Notes: generated by a model from the sequence alone, not told the origin. Positions 33,850 through 43,331 are shown, counted from the stretch's first letter. The stretch is DNA of 51,743 nucleotides from an uncultured Prevotella sp. (GCA_900543155.1 UQQN01000003.1:1-51743); one strand, 5' to 3'. Numbers and translations are program-made.

Positions 33850-34965
33850 ATGAATCAATTGGGATTGCTTTACATAGGCTTTGCGTTTATCATAAGTTGG
33901 CTCGTGACATTCTGTGCAATGCCATGGTTGCTGAAGTTATGTAAGAAAAGAGGATTGTATGATATCCCCGACGAACGCAAAGTGCACCATACAAATAACA
34001 TTCCGAGATTGGGAGGTGTAGCTTTTGTGCCTGCAATGCTTGTAGGCGTAGCGGTTTCGTTTATAGCCCTTTATGGAGGTAAACCCGATGCTGTGACTTA
34101 CTTTAGCATGCCTACAATAATGGTGCTTATTGGCATGTTTATGCTTTATCTTATAGGCATTTTAGACGATTTGTTTGGCATGAAGGCAAGTGTAAAATTT
34201 GCCATTCAGCTTATTGTTTCAATGCTGTTGCCTTGTTGCGGACTTTATATTAACGATTTTCATGGCGTTTTAGGTTTGCACGAATTACCTTTATGGGTGG
34301 GCTATACAATCACTGTCTTTATATCGCTGGTTATTGTTAACGCTGTTAATTTGATTGACGGTATTGATGGTTTGGCATCAAGTCTTGCATTTTTGGCAAT
34401 ATTGTGTTTTGGTACACTTTATTTTGCACATGGTGTAAAGCTTACTTCGCTTTATTGTGCAGGACTTTGTGGCAGTGTACTAGCTTTCATGTATTATAAC
34501 CTATTTGGCAAAGAGTCGAAGAGTACAAAGACTTTCATGGGCGACACGGGTAGTTTGACTTTGGGATATGCTTTGGCTTTTTTGGGCATTCGTTTTGCGA
34601 TGTATAGCCCTGAAGAGTGTGGCATAACATTTGTCAATACACCTTGCGTACCCCTGTTAATTCCCTTTACATTGTTAGCAGTTCCGTGTTTCGACCTTGT
34701 GCGTGTCGCATTGGTTAGACTATTTCATGGTCTGCCTATCTTTCACCCCGATAAACGTCATATTCACCATAAATGTTTGCGTGCAGGATTTTCAATGCAC
34801 ACCTCGTTGATGCTGATTGTAGGCTTTCAGTTGTTTTTAATTGCTGTGAGCTATGCCTTGGTGGTTGCCCAAGTACCGGGTTGGACGTTCCCTGTTTTTG
34901 ATGTAGCATGTTACCTTTTGTTTATGCTTTGGCTTGACAGACGTGCTAAGGTGCGCGGCAACTGA
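33850..34965 (+). CDS. MraY/WecA-family glycosyl-1-phosphate transferase
   Basis: An integral membrane enzyme that moves a sugar-1-phosphate (probably GlcNAc-1-P or a related HexNAc-1-P) from its UDP-sugar to undecaprenyl phosphate, starting O-antigen, enterobacterial-common-antigen-like or other surface glycan synthesis. The 371-residue protein has about ten hydrophobic segments and the family motifs: KVHHTNNIPRLGG, ILDDLFGM, NAVNLIDGIDGLASSLAFL, FMGDTGSLTLGYALAFLGI and the HHKCLRAGFS-type His motif (HPDKRHIHHKC). It lacks the features of MraY proper and matches the WecA/TagO side. A GT2 gene follows 76 nt later, supporting a surface-polysaccharide role. Confidence 0.92.
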   Translation: MNQLGLLYIGFAFIISWLVTFCAMPWLLKLCKKRGLYDIPDERKVHHTNNIPRLGGVAFVPAMLVGVAVSFIALYGGKPDAVTYFSMPTIMVLIGMFMLYLIGILDDLFGMKASVKFAIQLIVSMLLPCCGLYINDFHGVLGLHELPLWVGYTITVFISLVIVNAVNLIDGIDGLASSLAFLAILCFGTLYFAHGVKLTSLYCAGLCGSVLAFMYYNLFGKESKSTKTFMGDTGSLTLGYALAFLGIRFAMYSPEECGITFVNTPCVPLLIPFTLLAVPCFDLVRVALVRLFHGLPIFHPDKRHIHHKCLRAGFSMHTSLMLIVGFQLFLIAVSYALVVAQVPGWTFPVFDVACYLLFMLWLDRRAKVRGN

Positions 34966-35041
34966 GTTTACATTCAAACAAAACGCTGTGTGCTGAGGGG
35001 GTAGCGCACTAAAACTGTTCTAAAGACATTTACTTTATTCT

Positions 35042-35884
35042 ATGCAAAATAATAATAGCTGCAAGGTTACTTTTTCGCTCGTGCTTTACAAGCAAGACTT
35101 AGACGAACTGCGCAAGGTGTTGCAGTCGCTTCTTCTTTATAAAGGTGAGAAAAAAATCTTTGTAGTTGACAATTCTCCTGCAGATTATAGCGCATCGCAA
35201 CTTTGCGAAATGGACGCTTGTATCGTATATGAGCATTTGCCTCAAAATGTGGGATTTGGCAAAGCACATAATTGGGCTATTGCTGAGGCTGCAAAACTTA
35301 ATAGTCAGTTTCATGTGATTGTAAACCCCGATATTAACTATGCAGTGGACGTGGTAGAACCGATGCTCCACTACATGGAACAACATCCCGAAATAGGGGA
35401 GATGATGCCCCGCATTCTTTATCCTAATGGTAAGGAACAATATTTGCCCAAACTAATGCCTACACCTAAAATGCTTGTGGCACGCCGAATAAAAAAGCTT
35501 TTGCCTAAAGTGCATGCGCATTATATGGAGCGTTTTGAAATGCGAGGTATGCAACACGATCAAGTGTACGACGTCGGACATGTTTCGGGATGCTTCGCCA
35601 TGTTTCGTATGGAGGCTCTGCAATTTGCCAAAGGCTTTGACGACAGATTCTTCATGTATTTTGAAGACACGGATTTGTCGCGACGCATTCATGCACGATA
35701 TCGCACGGTTTACTATCCTATGGTAACCGTGAATCATGATTATGGCAATGGGGCAAGTCGTAACACACGTTTGTTCTTTATATTCCTTACTTCGCTCGCG
35801 CAGTATTTTAACAAGTGGGGCTGGATGTTTGACAAGGAAAGACGTGTTTGCAATAAAAACTTCTTGAAACAAATAAATCTTTAA
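35042..35884 (+). CDS. Family 2 glycosyltransferase (rhamnosyltransferase-like)
   Basis: A 280-residue GT-A fold transferase without membrane segments. The fold landmarks are VTFSLVLYKQDLDELRKVL, FVVDNSP, LPQNVGFGKAHNWAI, VIVNPDINY, SGCFAMFRMEAL and FDDRFFMYFEDTDLSRRI. The NVGFGKAHN and FMYFEDTDLSRR blocks are typical of WbbL/RfbF-like rhamnosyltransferases, but the donor sugar cannot be settled from sequence. It follows the WecA-like gene and precedes a lipoprotein gene by 5 nt. It probably adds the second sugar to the lipid-linked primer made by its neighbour. Confidence 0.9.
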   Translation: MQNNNSCKVTFSLVLYKQDLDELRKVLQSLLLYKGEKKIFVVDNSPADYSASQLCEMDACIVYEHLPQNVGFGKAHNWAIAEAAKLNSQFHVIVNPDINYAVDVVEPMLHYMEQHPEIGEMMPRILYPNGKEQYLPKLMPTPKMLVARRIKKLLPKVHAHYMERFEMRGMQHDQVYDVGHVSGCFAMFRMEALQFAKGFDDRFFMYFEDTDLSRRIHARYRTVYYPMVTVNHDYGNGASRNTRLFFIFLTSLAQYFNKWGWMFDKERRVCNKNFLKQINL

Positions 35885-35889
35885 AACCT

Positions 35890-36306
35890 ATGCTACGCAT
35901 ATTTAATATAAGCATGGTTTGTGCGCTTGTGCTGACTTGCTTGGCATCGTGCTCGCTATTTAAGAGCGATAAGAACGAAACAGATGGTTACAGCGATAAT
36001 CGAAAGATTATGGAACAAGAGGCACAACGCAAATTGCAAACAGCACGTGTCTTTATGCAAAAAGAGGATTTTGCGCAAGCTAAAAAGACTATTGAGGCAA
36101 TGCGTAAAAAAGACTATTTGGCAATTACTGCACGTAAAGAGGGTATTTTGCTAATGGACTCTATTTGCTTGCAAGAAGCTAAGATGCAACTTACTAAAAC
36201 AGACAGTCTGCAACAAGTGGGGAAGGCATCGGGCACTCAACTAGAAGAGGCTTGCCAAAAGGTGCAATTTTATGAACGCAAATTGCAATTCGATAAACAA
36301 CGGTAA
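35890..36306 (+). CDS. Hypothetical lipoprotein
   Basis: A 138-residue protein with a signal sequence ending in the lipobox LASC (Cys21). The mature part is helical and highly charged (EQEAQRKLQTARVFMQKEDF, AKKTIEAMRKKDYLAIT), like a short coiled coil, with no family that I can name. It begins 5 nt after the glycosyltransferase and ends 21 nt before the helicase gene, so it belongs to the same transcript. Confidence 0.8.
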   Translation: MLRIFNISMVCALVLTCLASCSLFKSDKNETDGYSDNRKIMEQEAQRKLQTARVFMQKEDFAQAKKTIEAMRKKDYLAITARKEGILLMDSICLQEAKMQLTKTDSLQQVGKASGTQLEEACQKVQFYERKLQFDKQR

Positions 36307-36327
36307 GCTTTTGCATATTTATATAGC

Positions 36328-38841
36328 ATGGAAATTTCGAACTCATTTAGCCAATCTCTTAACGATTCTCAGCTCGAAGCCGTCACTTATTGTGATGGCC
36401 CTTCGTTGGTTATAGCTGGTGCAGGATCGGGTAAGACACGTGTGCTAACTTATAAAATAGCCTATCTCCTTGAAAATGGCTTTCAACCTTGGAGCATTCT
36501 TTCGTTGACGTTTACAAATAAGGCGGCTCGCGAAATGAATAACCGTATCTTTGAGATTTGCAACGGCAAGGTGGATTGCAGAGGGTTGTGGAGTGGTACA
36601 TTTCATAGCATCTTTGCTCGTCTGTTGCGCATTGAACATGAGGCTGTGGGCTATCCACAAGATTTTACTATTTATGATGCTGCCGACTCAAAGTCGCTAG
36701 TTAAAGCCATTGTAAAAGAACTTATGCTCGATGATAAAATCTATAAATCATCGAGTGTGATGGGACGTATATCGGAGGCTAAAAACCACCTTATTGTGCC
36801 TGCTGCCTATAATGCTGATGCCACAATAAAACGCCGCGATGCAAGCGAAAACATGGAGTTGGTGGGCAAAATCTATACGATTTATCAACAACGCTTGCGG
36901 GCTGCAGGAGCAATGGATTTTGACGATTTGTTGCTGAATACATTCCTCCTGTTGCGCGATAACCAAGAGGTGCGCCAACGCTATATGGACCGCTTTGACT
37001 ATATTCTCGTTGACGAGTATCAAGACACGAATATGGCGCAACACCGCATTTTGTCGTTGCTCACAAATCCGAACTCGCGTATTTGTGTGGTGGGTGACGA
37101 TGCACAGAGTATTTATGGTTTCCGCGGTGCCGATATTACGAATATTCTGAATTTTAAAGAACAATATCCCACGGCTCGACTCATTAAGTTGGAGTGCAAT
37201 TATCGGTCGACACAAACGATTGTTGAAGCTGCGAATTGCATTATTCGTAACAATGTGGGACAAATACCTAAGAAGGTATATTCGCAAGGCGAAGTGGGAA
37301 CTCCCATTGAGGTGTTTAACGCACAGACAGACAAGGAAGAGGCGCATAAAATTGTGGCGCACATCTCAAAATTGCTACGCAAAGAGGGACTCTCGCACAG
37401 TGATATTGCAGTGCTTTATCGCACCAATGCACAAAGCCGTGTAATTGAAGAGGCACTGCAAAATAGCGCAATTCCTTATCGCATATATGGCGGTTTGTCG
37501 TTTTATCAACGTAAGGAAATAAAAGACGTTTTGGCTTATTGCCGCTTGATAACCAACCCTGACGACGAAGAGGCGTATCGCCGTGTGATTAACTATCCTG
37601 CACGTGGTATTGGAGCTACTACGCTTCAAAAAATAAAGTTGGCTGCCGTAGAACATGAGGTTAGTATGTGGCAGGTAACAGAGAATCCTGTGCAGTATGG
37701 AGTGACATTAAATAAGGGGGCTTTGACGAAGCTGTCAGCTTTCTGCACACTTATAAAAGCATTACGCGAAGAAAGTGAGAAACTCACGGCATCGGCTGTA
37801 GTGCGCAATATTGTGTTGAAAACAGGTATTGCCATAGAGTTTAGTCGTGAACGTACACAAGAAAATATTTCGCGACAAGAGAATGTGGATGAGTTATTGG
37901 GCTCAATCCAATCGTTCGAAAAAGAAGTCATGGAGGAGGAAGGCCGTAAACGTGTATCGCTCTCTGAATTTCTCTCGACGGTTTCTTTACTCTCGGATGC
38001 TGACGTAAAAGACGACGGACAACCCCGTGTGACGCTTATGACGGTGCATGCAGCAAAAGGACTAGAGTTTCAAGCCGTTTTTGTAACGGGTATGGAGGAG
38101 GAACTTTTTCCGAATGCTAATGCGAAGCTGTATCGCAAGGAAATGGAAGAAGAACGTCGCCTGTTCTATGTAGCTGTGACTCGTGCAAAGAAGTTCTGCT
38201 ACCTTAGTTATGCGAATTCACGCTACCGATATGGACAATTGCAACTTTCAGACCCAAGTCCATTTATCGCAGAAATTGACGAGAAATATTTAGATCGTCA
38301 CGATAAACTACCTTCGTCACCAAGTTTCAAAATGAATGGAGGGTATTCTGCAAGGAATGAGGATTACGAGGGTGGATATAGTAGCAGCAAGTATGGTAGT
38401 CGACCTGCCACAAGCTATCGCGGCGGTAAAGCGGATTTTGATAGTTTCTTTGGTTCGCCCTCGGAGGATGACTTCCGTAGTGCAATGCGTGGAGGAGATT
38501 CACGCTCACAGAATGGATATGGAAGTGACTATAATAATGAGGGCGGTTATTCACGCCGTGGTGGCTATCAGTCAGATTATACCCCGAAGCGTGTAGCACC
38601 CATTACACCTCCTGCAGGATTCGTAAAAACAGGTGTTCGCCGTAAAACGACATCGGATGTTACGCCTGGGGCTGTGGGCGCTTATGCCATTGGTACGAAG
38701 GTGCAGCATACCCGATTTGGTGCAGGCACTGTTATAGGTACTGATGGTGCGGGCGATAATGCAAAAGTAAAGGTGGACTTTGGTGCAGCAGGAGTAAAAA
38801 ATCTGCTTGTGAAGTTTGCCAACCTTACGGTGCTATCTTAA
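36328..38841 (+). CDS. pcrA: ATP-dependent DNA helicase PcrA/UvrD
   Basis: A superfamily 1A 3'-5' DNA helicase for repair and for clearing protein-DNA blocks. At 837 residues all canonical motifs are seen in order: Q motif LNDSQLEAV, Walker A AGAGSGKTRVL, Ia SLTFTNKAAREM, the FDDLLL block, II DEYQDTN, III GDDAQSIYGFRGAD, IV YRSTQTI, V VTLMTVHAAKGLEFQAVFV and VI RRLFYVAVTRAKK. A Gly/Ser/Tyr-rich linker (about 670-770) leads to a C-terminal tudor-like module (GTKVQHTRFGAGTVIG) typical of PcrA and thought to contact RNA polymerase. It is the last gene of the run that starts with the WecA-like gene. Confidence 0.95.
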   Translation: MEISNSFSQSLNDSQLEAVTYCDGPSLVIAGAGSGKTRVLTYKIAYLLENGFQPWSILSLTFTNKAAREMNNRIFEICNGKVDCRGLWSGTFHSIFARLLRIEHEAVGYPQDFTIYDAADSKSLVKAIVKELMLDDKIYKSSSVMGRISEAKNHLIVPAAYNADATIKRRDASENMELVGKIYTIYQQRLRAAGAMDFDDLLLNTFLLLRDNQEVRQRYMDRFDYILVDEYQDTNMAQHRILSLLTNPNSRICVVGDDAQSIYGFRGADITNILNFKEQYPTARLIKLECNYRSTQTIVEAANCIIRNNVGQIPKKVYSQGEVGTPIEVFNAQTDKEEAHKIVAHISKLLRKEGLSHSDIAVLYRTNAQSRVIEEALQNSAIPYRIYGGLSFYQRKEIKDVLAYCRLITNPDDEEAYRRVINYPARGIGATTLQKIKLAAVEHEVSMWQVTENPVQYGVTLNKGALTKLSAFCTLIKALREESEKLTASAVVRNIVLKTGIAIEFSRERTQENISRQENVDELLGSIQSFEKEVMEEEGRKRVSLSEFLSTVSLLSDADVKDDGQPRVTLMTVHAAKGLEFQAVFVTGMEEELFPNANAKLYRKEMEEERRLFYVAVTRAKKFCYLSYANSRYRYGQLQLSDPSPFIAEIDEKYLDRHDKLPSSPSFKMNGGYSARNEDYEGGYSSSKYGSRPATSYRGGKADFDSFFGSPSEDDFRSAMRGGDSRSQNGYGSDYNNEGGYSRRGGYQSDYTPKRVAPITPPAGFVKTGVRRKTTSDVTPGAVGAYAIGTKVQHTRFGAGTVIGTDGAGDNAKVKVDFGAAGVKNLLVKFANLTVLS

Positions 38842-38936
38842 TTGGGAAGAGATAAAAGTTTAAACCGAATCTTCGTCAGAAAAGTTTAGACAACTTCCTA
38901 ATAATAAAGCGTAAAAAACTTGTTGAAAGCTTATAA

Positions 38937-38968
38937 TTTGGCAGTTTGCAAAAAATGCACTAATTTTG
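38937..38968 (+). promoter_or_regulatory. Promoter of pheT
   Basis: TTTG at 38937-38940 and TAATTTTG at 38961-38968, 20 nt apart, form a full-consensus promoter. The ATG at 39004 is about 35 nt beyond the -7 box. Confidence 0.75.
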
Positions 38969-39003
38969 CAAGTGCTAAAATGCAATATATATTGTAACGA
39001 CCT

Positions 39004-41469
39004 ATGAATATTTCTTATAAGTGGCTGAAAGAATACGTTGATTTCGACATGACCGCTCAGGAAGTGGCAGACGCCCTTACCAGTGAAGGTTTGGAAGTTG
39101 ACGGTGTTGAAGAAGTACAAGCCATTAAAGGTGGTCTTGAGGGACTCGTTGTAGGACACGTGCTTAGCTGTGAGCCTCACCCCAATAGCGACCACATGCA
39201 CATTTGTCAAGTAGACCTTGGCCAGGAAACACCGCAGCAAATTGTTTGTGGTGCTCCTAATGTTGCCGCAGGACAAAAAGTTATTGTTGCCACACTTGGC
39301 GCAAAACTTTATGACGGTGACCAGTGTTTTACCATCAAGAAGTCGAAACTTCGTGGTGTAGAAAGTTTCGGTATGATTTGTGCCGAAGATGAAATCGGTG
39401 TAGGCGAAAGCCATGATGGTATTATCGTTTTGCCCGAAGATACAACCGTAGGCATGAAGGCCGCTGAATATTATGGCCTTGAAAGTGACTATGTCATTGA
39501 AGTAGACATTACGCCTAACCGCGCAGATGCTTGCTCACACTATGGCGTAGCTCGTGATCTCTACGCTTGGCTTATTCGCAATGGTTATAAAACGTCGTTG
39601 CACAAAATGGATGTGTCGGCATTCGCTGTTGACAACCATGACTTGGATATTGAAATCGACGTGCAGAACGCTGAAGCTTGTCCTCGCTATTGTGCCGTAA
39701 CTATTAAGGACTGTGAAGTTAAGGAAAGTCCTGAGTGGTTGAAAGAAAAACTGAATACCATTGGTTTGCGCCCCATTAACAACATTGTGGATATTACCAA
39801 TTATGTGATGATGGCGTATGGTCAGCCCTTGCACTGCTTTGACGCGGACATGATTGAAGGCGGCAAAATCGTGGTAAAGGCTATGCCTGATGGCACAAAG
39901 TTCCAAACCCTCGATGGCGTAGAACATACACTCACTGATCGCGACTTGGCTATTTGCAACGCCAATGCACCAATGTGTATTGCAGGTGTGTTGGGTGGTC
40001 GTGGTTCGGGCACATACGACACTACAAAGGATGTGTTGCTCGAAAGTGCTTACTTCCATCCTACATGGATTCGTAAGAGTGCACGCCGTCATGGTTTGAG
40101 TACGGATGCTTCGTTCAGATTTGAACGTGGTATTGACCCTGATGGACAAATCTATGCCTTGAAGGTGGCTGCTCTCTTGGTGAAGGAATTGGCAGGTGGT
40201 ACAATCTCTATGGAGATTAAGGATATTGAGGCACCTGGATTGACCAAGAAGTTTGATGTAGAACTTGAATATAAGTACGTACACGATATTGTAGGTAAGG
40301 ATATTCCTGTTGAAACGATCAAGGAAATTGTTACTTCGTTGGAAATGAAAATCGTTTCGGAAGACGAGAACAGTTTGAAACTTGAAGTTCCTGCTTATCG
40401 CGTAGACGTGCAACGTCCTTGCGACGTAGTTGAGGATATTCTGCGTATTTATGGTTATAACAACGTAGAAATTCCTACTTCGGTTAAGTCGAGTCTTACC
40501 ATTAAGGGTGATGTAGACCGCTCTAACAAATTAGAGAACTTGGTTGCTGAACAATTGGTAGGAGAGGGCTTCCGCGAAATTTTGAACAACTCGCTTACGA
40601 AAGAGGCTTACTACAAGGATTTGAAAGTATATGCTGCCGATGACTTGGTGCGCATTATCAATCCTTTGAGCACTGACTTAAACGTGATGCGCCAGACTTT
40701 GTTGTTTGGTGGTTTAGAAAGCATTGCTCACAATGTGAACCGTAAGAGCCAGAACTTGCGTTTCTTTGAAAGTGGTAACTGCTATTACTACAACTCTTCA
40801 AAGCATACTGCAGACCACACGCTGAATGCTTATAGCCAAGCTCACTTTGTAGGTTTGTGGCTTACTGGTAACCGTGTTCAGGGCTCATGGGCACATGCTG
40901 ATGAACCTGCTTCGGTTTATGAGTTGAAGGCTTATGTAATGAATATTTTGGCACGTCTTGGCTGCGAACTTGGTGGCATGAAGATGGTACATGGCGAAAA
41001 CGATATCTTTGCGAAGAGTCTTGCTATTACTGATCGTAACGGTAAGATTTTGGTAGAGATGGGTCTTGTATCAAAGGCTGTTACTGCTCAGTTCAATTTG
41101 GAACAGGAGGTTTACTATGCTGAAATCAACTGGTCTATGTTGATGAAGAAGTTACGTAAGGGTACTGTTTCGTTTAAGGAAATCAGCAAGTTCCCCGCTG
41201 TAAGCCGCGACCTTGCACTCCTTATTGACAAGAGTGTAGAGTTTGGTCAGATTGAGCAAATTGCTTATGCTGCCGACAAGAAGTACTTGAAGAAGGTTGA
41301 ACTCTTTGATGTGTATGAAGGCAAGAACTTGCCCGAAGGCAAAAAGAGCTATGCTGTGAACTTTGTGCTTCAGGATGAGACCAAGACTATGAACGACAAG
41401 CAGACGGATGCAATTATGAAGAAGATCATTACGAGCTTGGAGAAACAGTTGGGTGCAAGCCTGCGATAA
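39004..41469 (+). CDS. pheT: Phenylalanine-tRNA ligase beta subunit
   Basis: Beta subunit of the alpha2-beta2 PheRS, which charges tRNA-Phe and edits mischarged Tyr-tRNA. At 821 residues it has the standard domain order: N-terminal region MNISYKWLKEYVDFD, an EMAP-type OB fold (about 40-150, with HPNSDHMHICQVDLG), the B3/B4 editing domain (RPINNIVDITNYVMMAYGQPLHCFD), the B5 domain, the catalytic-like core and the C-terminal FDX-ACB domain (FKEISKFPAVSRDLALLID). pheS is not in this window, so the two subunits are unlinked here, as is common in Bacteroidota. Confidence 0.97.
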   Translation: MNISYKWLKEYVDFDMTAQEVADALTSEGLEVDGVEEVQAIKGGLEGLVVGHVLSCEPHPNSDHMHICQVDLGQETPQQIVCGAPNVAAGQKVIVATLGAKLYDGDQCFTIKKSKLRGVESFGMICAEDEIGVGESHDGIIVLPEDTTVGMKAAEYYGLESDYVIEVDITPNRADACSHYGVARDLYAWLIRNGYKTSLHKMDVSAFAVDNHDLDIEIDVQNAEACPRYCAVTIKDCEVKESPEWLKEKLNTIGLRPINNIVDITNYVMMAYGQPLHCFDADMIEGGKIVVKAMPDGTKFQTLDGVEHTLTDRDLAICNANAPMCIAGVLGGRGSGTYDTTKDVLLESAYFHPTWIRKSARRHGLSTDASFRFERGIDPDGQIYALKVAALLVKELAGGTISMEIKDIEAPGLTKKFDVELEYKYVHDIVGKDIPVETIKEIVTSLEMKIVSEDENSLKLEVPAYRVDVQRPCDVVEDILRIYGYNNVEIPTSVKSSLTIKGDVDRSNKLENLVAEQLVGEGFREILNNSLTKEAYYKDLKVYAADDLVRIINPLSTDLNVMRQTLLFGGLESIAHNVNRKSQNLRFFESGNCYYYNSSKHTADHTLNAYSQAHFVGLWLTGNRVQGSWAHADEPASVYELKAYVMNILARLGCELGGMKMVHGENDIFAKSLAITDRNGKILVEMGLVSKAVTAQFNLEQEVYYAEINWSMLMKKLRKGTVSFKEISKFPAVSRDLALLIDKSVEFGQIEQIAYAADKKYLKKVELFDVYEGKNLPEGKKSYAVNFVLQDETKTMNDKQTDAIMKKIITSLEKQLGASLR

Positions 41470-41503
41470 AAAAGGTATCTCACTTCGTAGATAACAAAAA
41501 TAG

Positions 41504-41635
41504 CATTGCGTTGTAAAGAGCGAGGTGTTGGGCAAAAGGAGTTGCCTGTGCACATAAAATGCTTTGCTTTTTACACGCAATGTATCTTACAAAGATTAGG
41601 TGCTTTGCTTTATATGCTCAGCATCTTACAAAAAG
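41504..41635. repeat. Structured repeat region between pheT and yebC
   Basis: CATTGCGTTGTAAAGAGC at 41504-41521 is nearly the inverse complement of GCTTTTTACACGCAATG at 41566-41582 (one base gap plus a mismatch-like G-U). The segment around the right arm, 41560-41594 (TGCTTTGCTTTTTACACGC ...), is imperfectly repeated at 41601-41635 (TGCTTTGCTTTATATGCTC ...), both ending ATCTTACAAA. It has the look of a decayed repeat element or an RNA hairpin with a duplicated arm. Confidence 0.55.
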
Positions 41636-41709
41636 AACAAAAACTTAAACTGCGGAAGTCATCTTCGTTGAAAATAAGAATGTGAATTCTGCACAAAAAA
41701 TAAAATCCA

Positions 41710-42441
41710 ATGGGAAGAGCTTTTGAATATAGAAAAGCCACAAAGATGAAGAGATGGGGTCACATGGCCCGTACGTTCACTAAGTTGGGCAAACAGATTG
41801 CTGTAGCTGTGAAGGCTGGTGGTCCTGAGCCTGAAAATAATCCTACGTTGCGTGCAATCATTGCAACTTGTAAACGTGAGAACATGCCCAAGGATAACAT
41901 TGAGCGTGCCATCAAGAATGCTTGCGGTAAGGATCAGAGCGAATACAAGACTATGACTTATGAAGGCTACGGTCCTCACGGTGTGGCTATCTTCGTAGAT
42001 ACGCTTACTGACAATGCTACACGTACGGTAGGTGACGTTCGTTCAGTTTTCAATAAGTTCAACGGTAACCTTGGTACAATGGGTTCGTTGGCTTACTTGT
42101 TCGACCACAAGGCTGTATTCACTATCCGCAAAAAGGATGGTGTGGATATGGATGAGTTAATCTTGGACTTAATTGACTACGGTGTAGAAGATGAGTTCGA
42201 TGAAGACGAAGAGGAGAACAGCGTAACTATTTATGGCGATCCTAAGTGCTTCTCTCAGATTCAGAATCACCTTGAAGAAAATGGTTTTGAAGTGTTGGCT
42301 GCCGAGTTTACTTACATCCCTAATGACTTGAAGGATGTAACTGACGAAGAGCGCGAAAGCATTGACAAAATGGTTGAACGTCTTGAAGAATTCGATGACG
42401 TGCAGACTGTTTACACAAACATGAAGCCTGCTGAAGACTAA
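41710..42441 (+). CDS. YebC/PmpR family transcription and translation regulator
   Basis: A 243-residue cytoplasmic protein of the YebC family, whose members act as DNA-binding regulators or, as shown more recently, help ribosomes through proline-rich stretches. The Bacteroidota-type N-terminus MGRAFEYRKATKMKRWGHMA is followed by ARTFTKLGKQIAVAVKAGGP, NIERAIKNACGKDQSEYKTM, the GYGPHGVAIFVDTLTDNATR signature and an acidic C-terminal domain (DEFDEDEEENSVTIYGDP). The large hairpin terminator at 42487-42566 follows 45 nt after its stop. Confidence 0.94.
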   Translation: MGRAFEYRKATKMKRWGHMARTFTKLGKQIAVAVKAGGPEPENNPTLRAIIATCKRENMPKDNIERAIKNACGKDQSEYKTMTYEGYGPHGVAIFVDTLTDNATRTVGDVRSVFNKFNGNLGTMGSLAYLFDHKAVFTIRKKDGVDMDELILDLIDYGVEDEFDEDEEENSVTIYGDPKCFSQIQNHLEENGFEVLAAEFTYIPNDLKDVTDEERESIDKMVERLEEFDDVQTVYTNMKPAED

Positions 42442-42486
42442 AAAGTCTGATTTTTTACCACACTTAATTGGTATAAAATGAATAAG

Positions 42487-42566
42487 GGAGGAAAGTTCAA
42501 AAAATATGTAGAGTACACACACCACGTAGGTTGCTCTGTGTTTAGATTGAGCTTTCCTCCTTTTTT
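42487..42566 (+). terminator. Long hairpin terminator after yebC
   Basis: GGAGGAAAGTTCAA at 42487-42500 pairs with TTGAGCTTTCCTCC at 42547-42560 (14 bp with one G-U), followed by six T. The loop is 46 nt, unusually long, and includes AGAG / CTCT that could pair inside. It ends 14 nt before the next ATG, so it could also act on that gene. Confidence 0.7.
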
Positions 42567-42580
42567 ACCCTTTCAATAAA

Positions 42581-42829
42581 ATGAAAATATACGATTTCAT
42601 TCCTCAGGGTGTTTGTTCACGACGCATTCATCTTGAATTGGCTGACGACGATACGATTTTAAATGTAAGTTTTGAAGGCGGATGTCATGGAAATTTACAA
42701 GGCATTGCTGCCTTGGTTCGCGGAATGCACAAAGACGAAGTTATTAAACGTTTGCAAGGTATTCAATGCGGAAATAAAGCCACTTCTTGTCCTGACCAGT
42801 TGGCAACTGCATTGAGCCAGAATGTTTAA
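42581..42829 (+). CDS. TSCPD domain protein (TIGR03905 family)
   Basis: An 82-residue cytoplasmic protein resembling the TSCPD module found at the C-terminus of vitamin B12-dependent ribonucleotide reductases. The blocks IPQGVCSRRIHLEL, VSFEGGCHGNLQGIAALVRG, RLQGIQCGNKATSCPDQLA show three conserved Cys positions (Cys12, Cys34 and the pair around CGNKATSC). Stand-alone copies have no settled function; nucleic acid or metal binding is possible. It stops only 3 nt before the convergent lipoprotein gene. Confidence 0.88.
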   Translation: MKIYDFIPQGVCSRRIHLELADDDTILNVSFEGGCHGNLQGIAALVRGMHKDEVIKRLQGIQCGNKATSCPDQLATALSQNV

Positions 42830-42832
42830 GAA

Positions 42833-43240
42833 TCATCGACTTACGGTGTTATATTCGCTAGGTTCTACACTTGTTTTATAGAAAACAGCCTTTGTCGTCT
42901 TAGAACGATATACATAGCCAAAGACCACACCTTGTGCTTTCACATCTTTGTAGTCGGTATTGTCGATTAATCGTTGAAGCAGCAGGTGATGGAGTAGGGG
43001 AGTTTGCTCACGCAATAACTGCTCGTTGGTGGCACTAGCTGTGTAGTGCGAGGTATATGTACGCGAGGGTATGTCGTATGAAAGACTGTCTAGCCATAAA
43101 CCTGCTTCGACCTCTTGTGGACAATTGTTTTGTGTGTAGGATTGGGCTTCGCGCTTTAAGCGTTGGTCGAAACTTTCTTGACACGAAACGATTAGCAATA
43201 GCACAAGCAGGAAAATACTGTAGTTCCTGATTTTTAGCAT
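42833..43240 (-). CDS. Hypothetical lipoprotein
   Basis: A 135-residue predicted lipoprotein: the signal sequence MLKIRNYSIFLLVLLLIVSC gives Cys20 as the lipid anchor. The rest (about 115 residues) is a small soluble domain with LLREQTPLLHHLLLQRLIDN in the middle and the C-terminal strand pair VFGYVYRSKTTKAVFYKT. I do not recognise the family. It converges tail to tail with the TSCPD gene (3-nt gap) and diverges from the C_GCAxxG_C_C gene; a promoter box lies at 43332-43339. Confidence 0.75.
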   Translation of the reverse strand: MLKIRNYSIFLLVLLLIVSCQESFDQRLKREAQSYTQNNCPQEVEAGLWLDSLSYDIPSRTYTSHYTASATNEQLLREQTPLLHHLLLQRLIDNTDYKDVKAQGVVFGYVYRSKTTKAVFYKTSVEPSEYNTVSR

Positions 43241-43331
43241 ATTTGTAAATGTTTTAATTATTTAATTCTGAAAGTTTAACTTCATGCGGACATCGATTAT
43301 TCTGCATGATTAAATTTCAGAATTCGCTATG

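Noticed and set aside
39535..40413. A 292-codon minus-strand open frame within pheT
   Set aside because: It is antisense to a fully conserved gene, has no recognisable domain and shows the low-complexity composition of a reading shadow.
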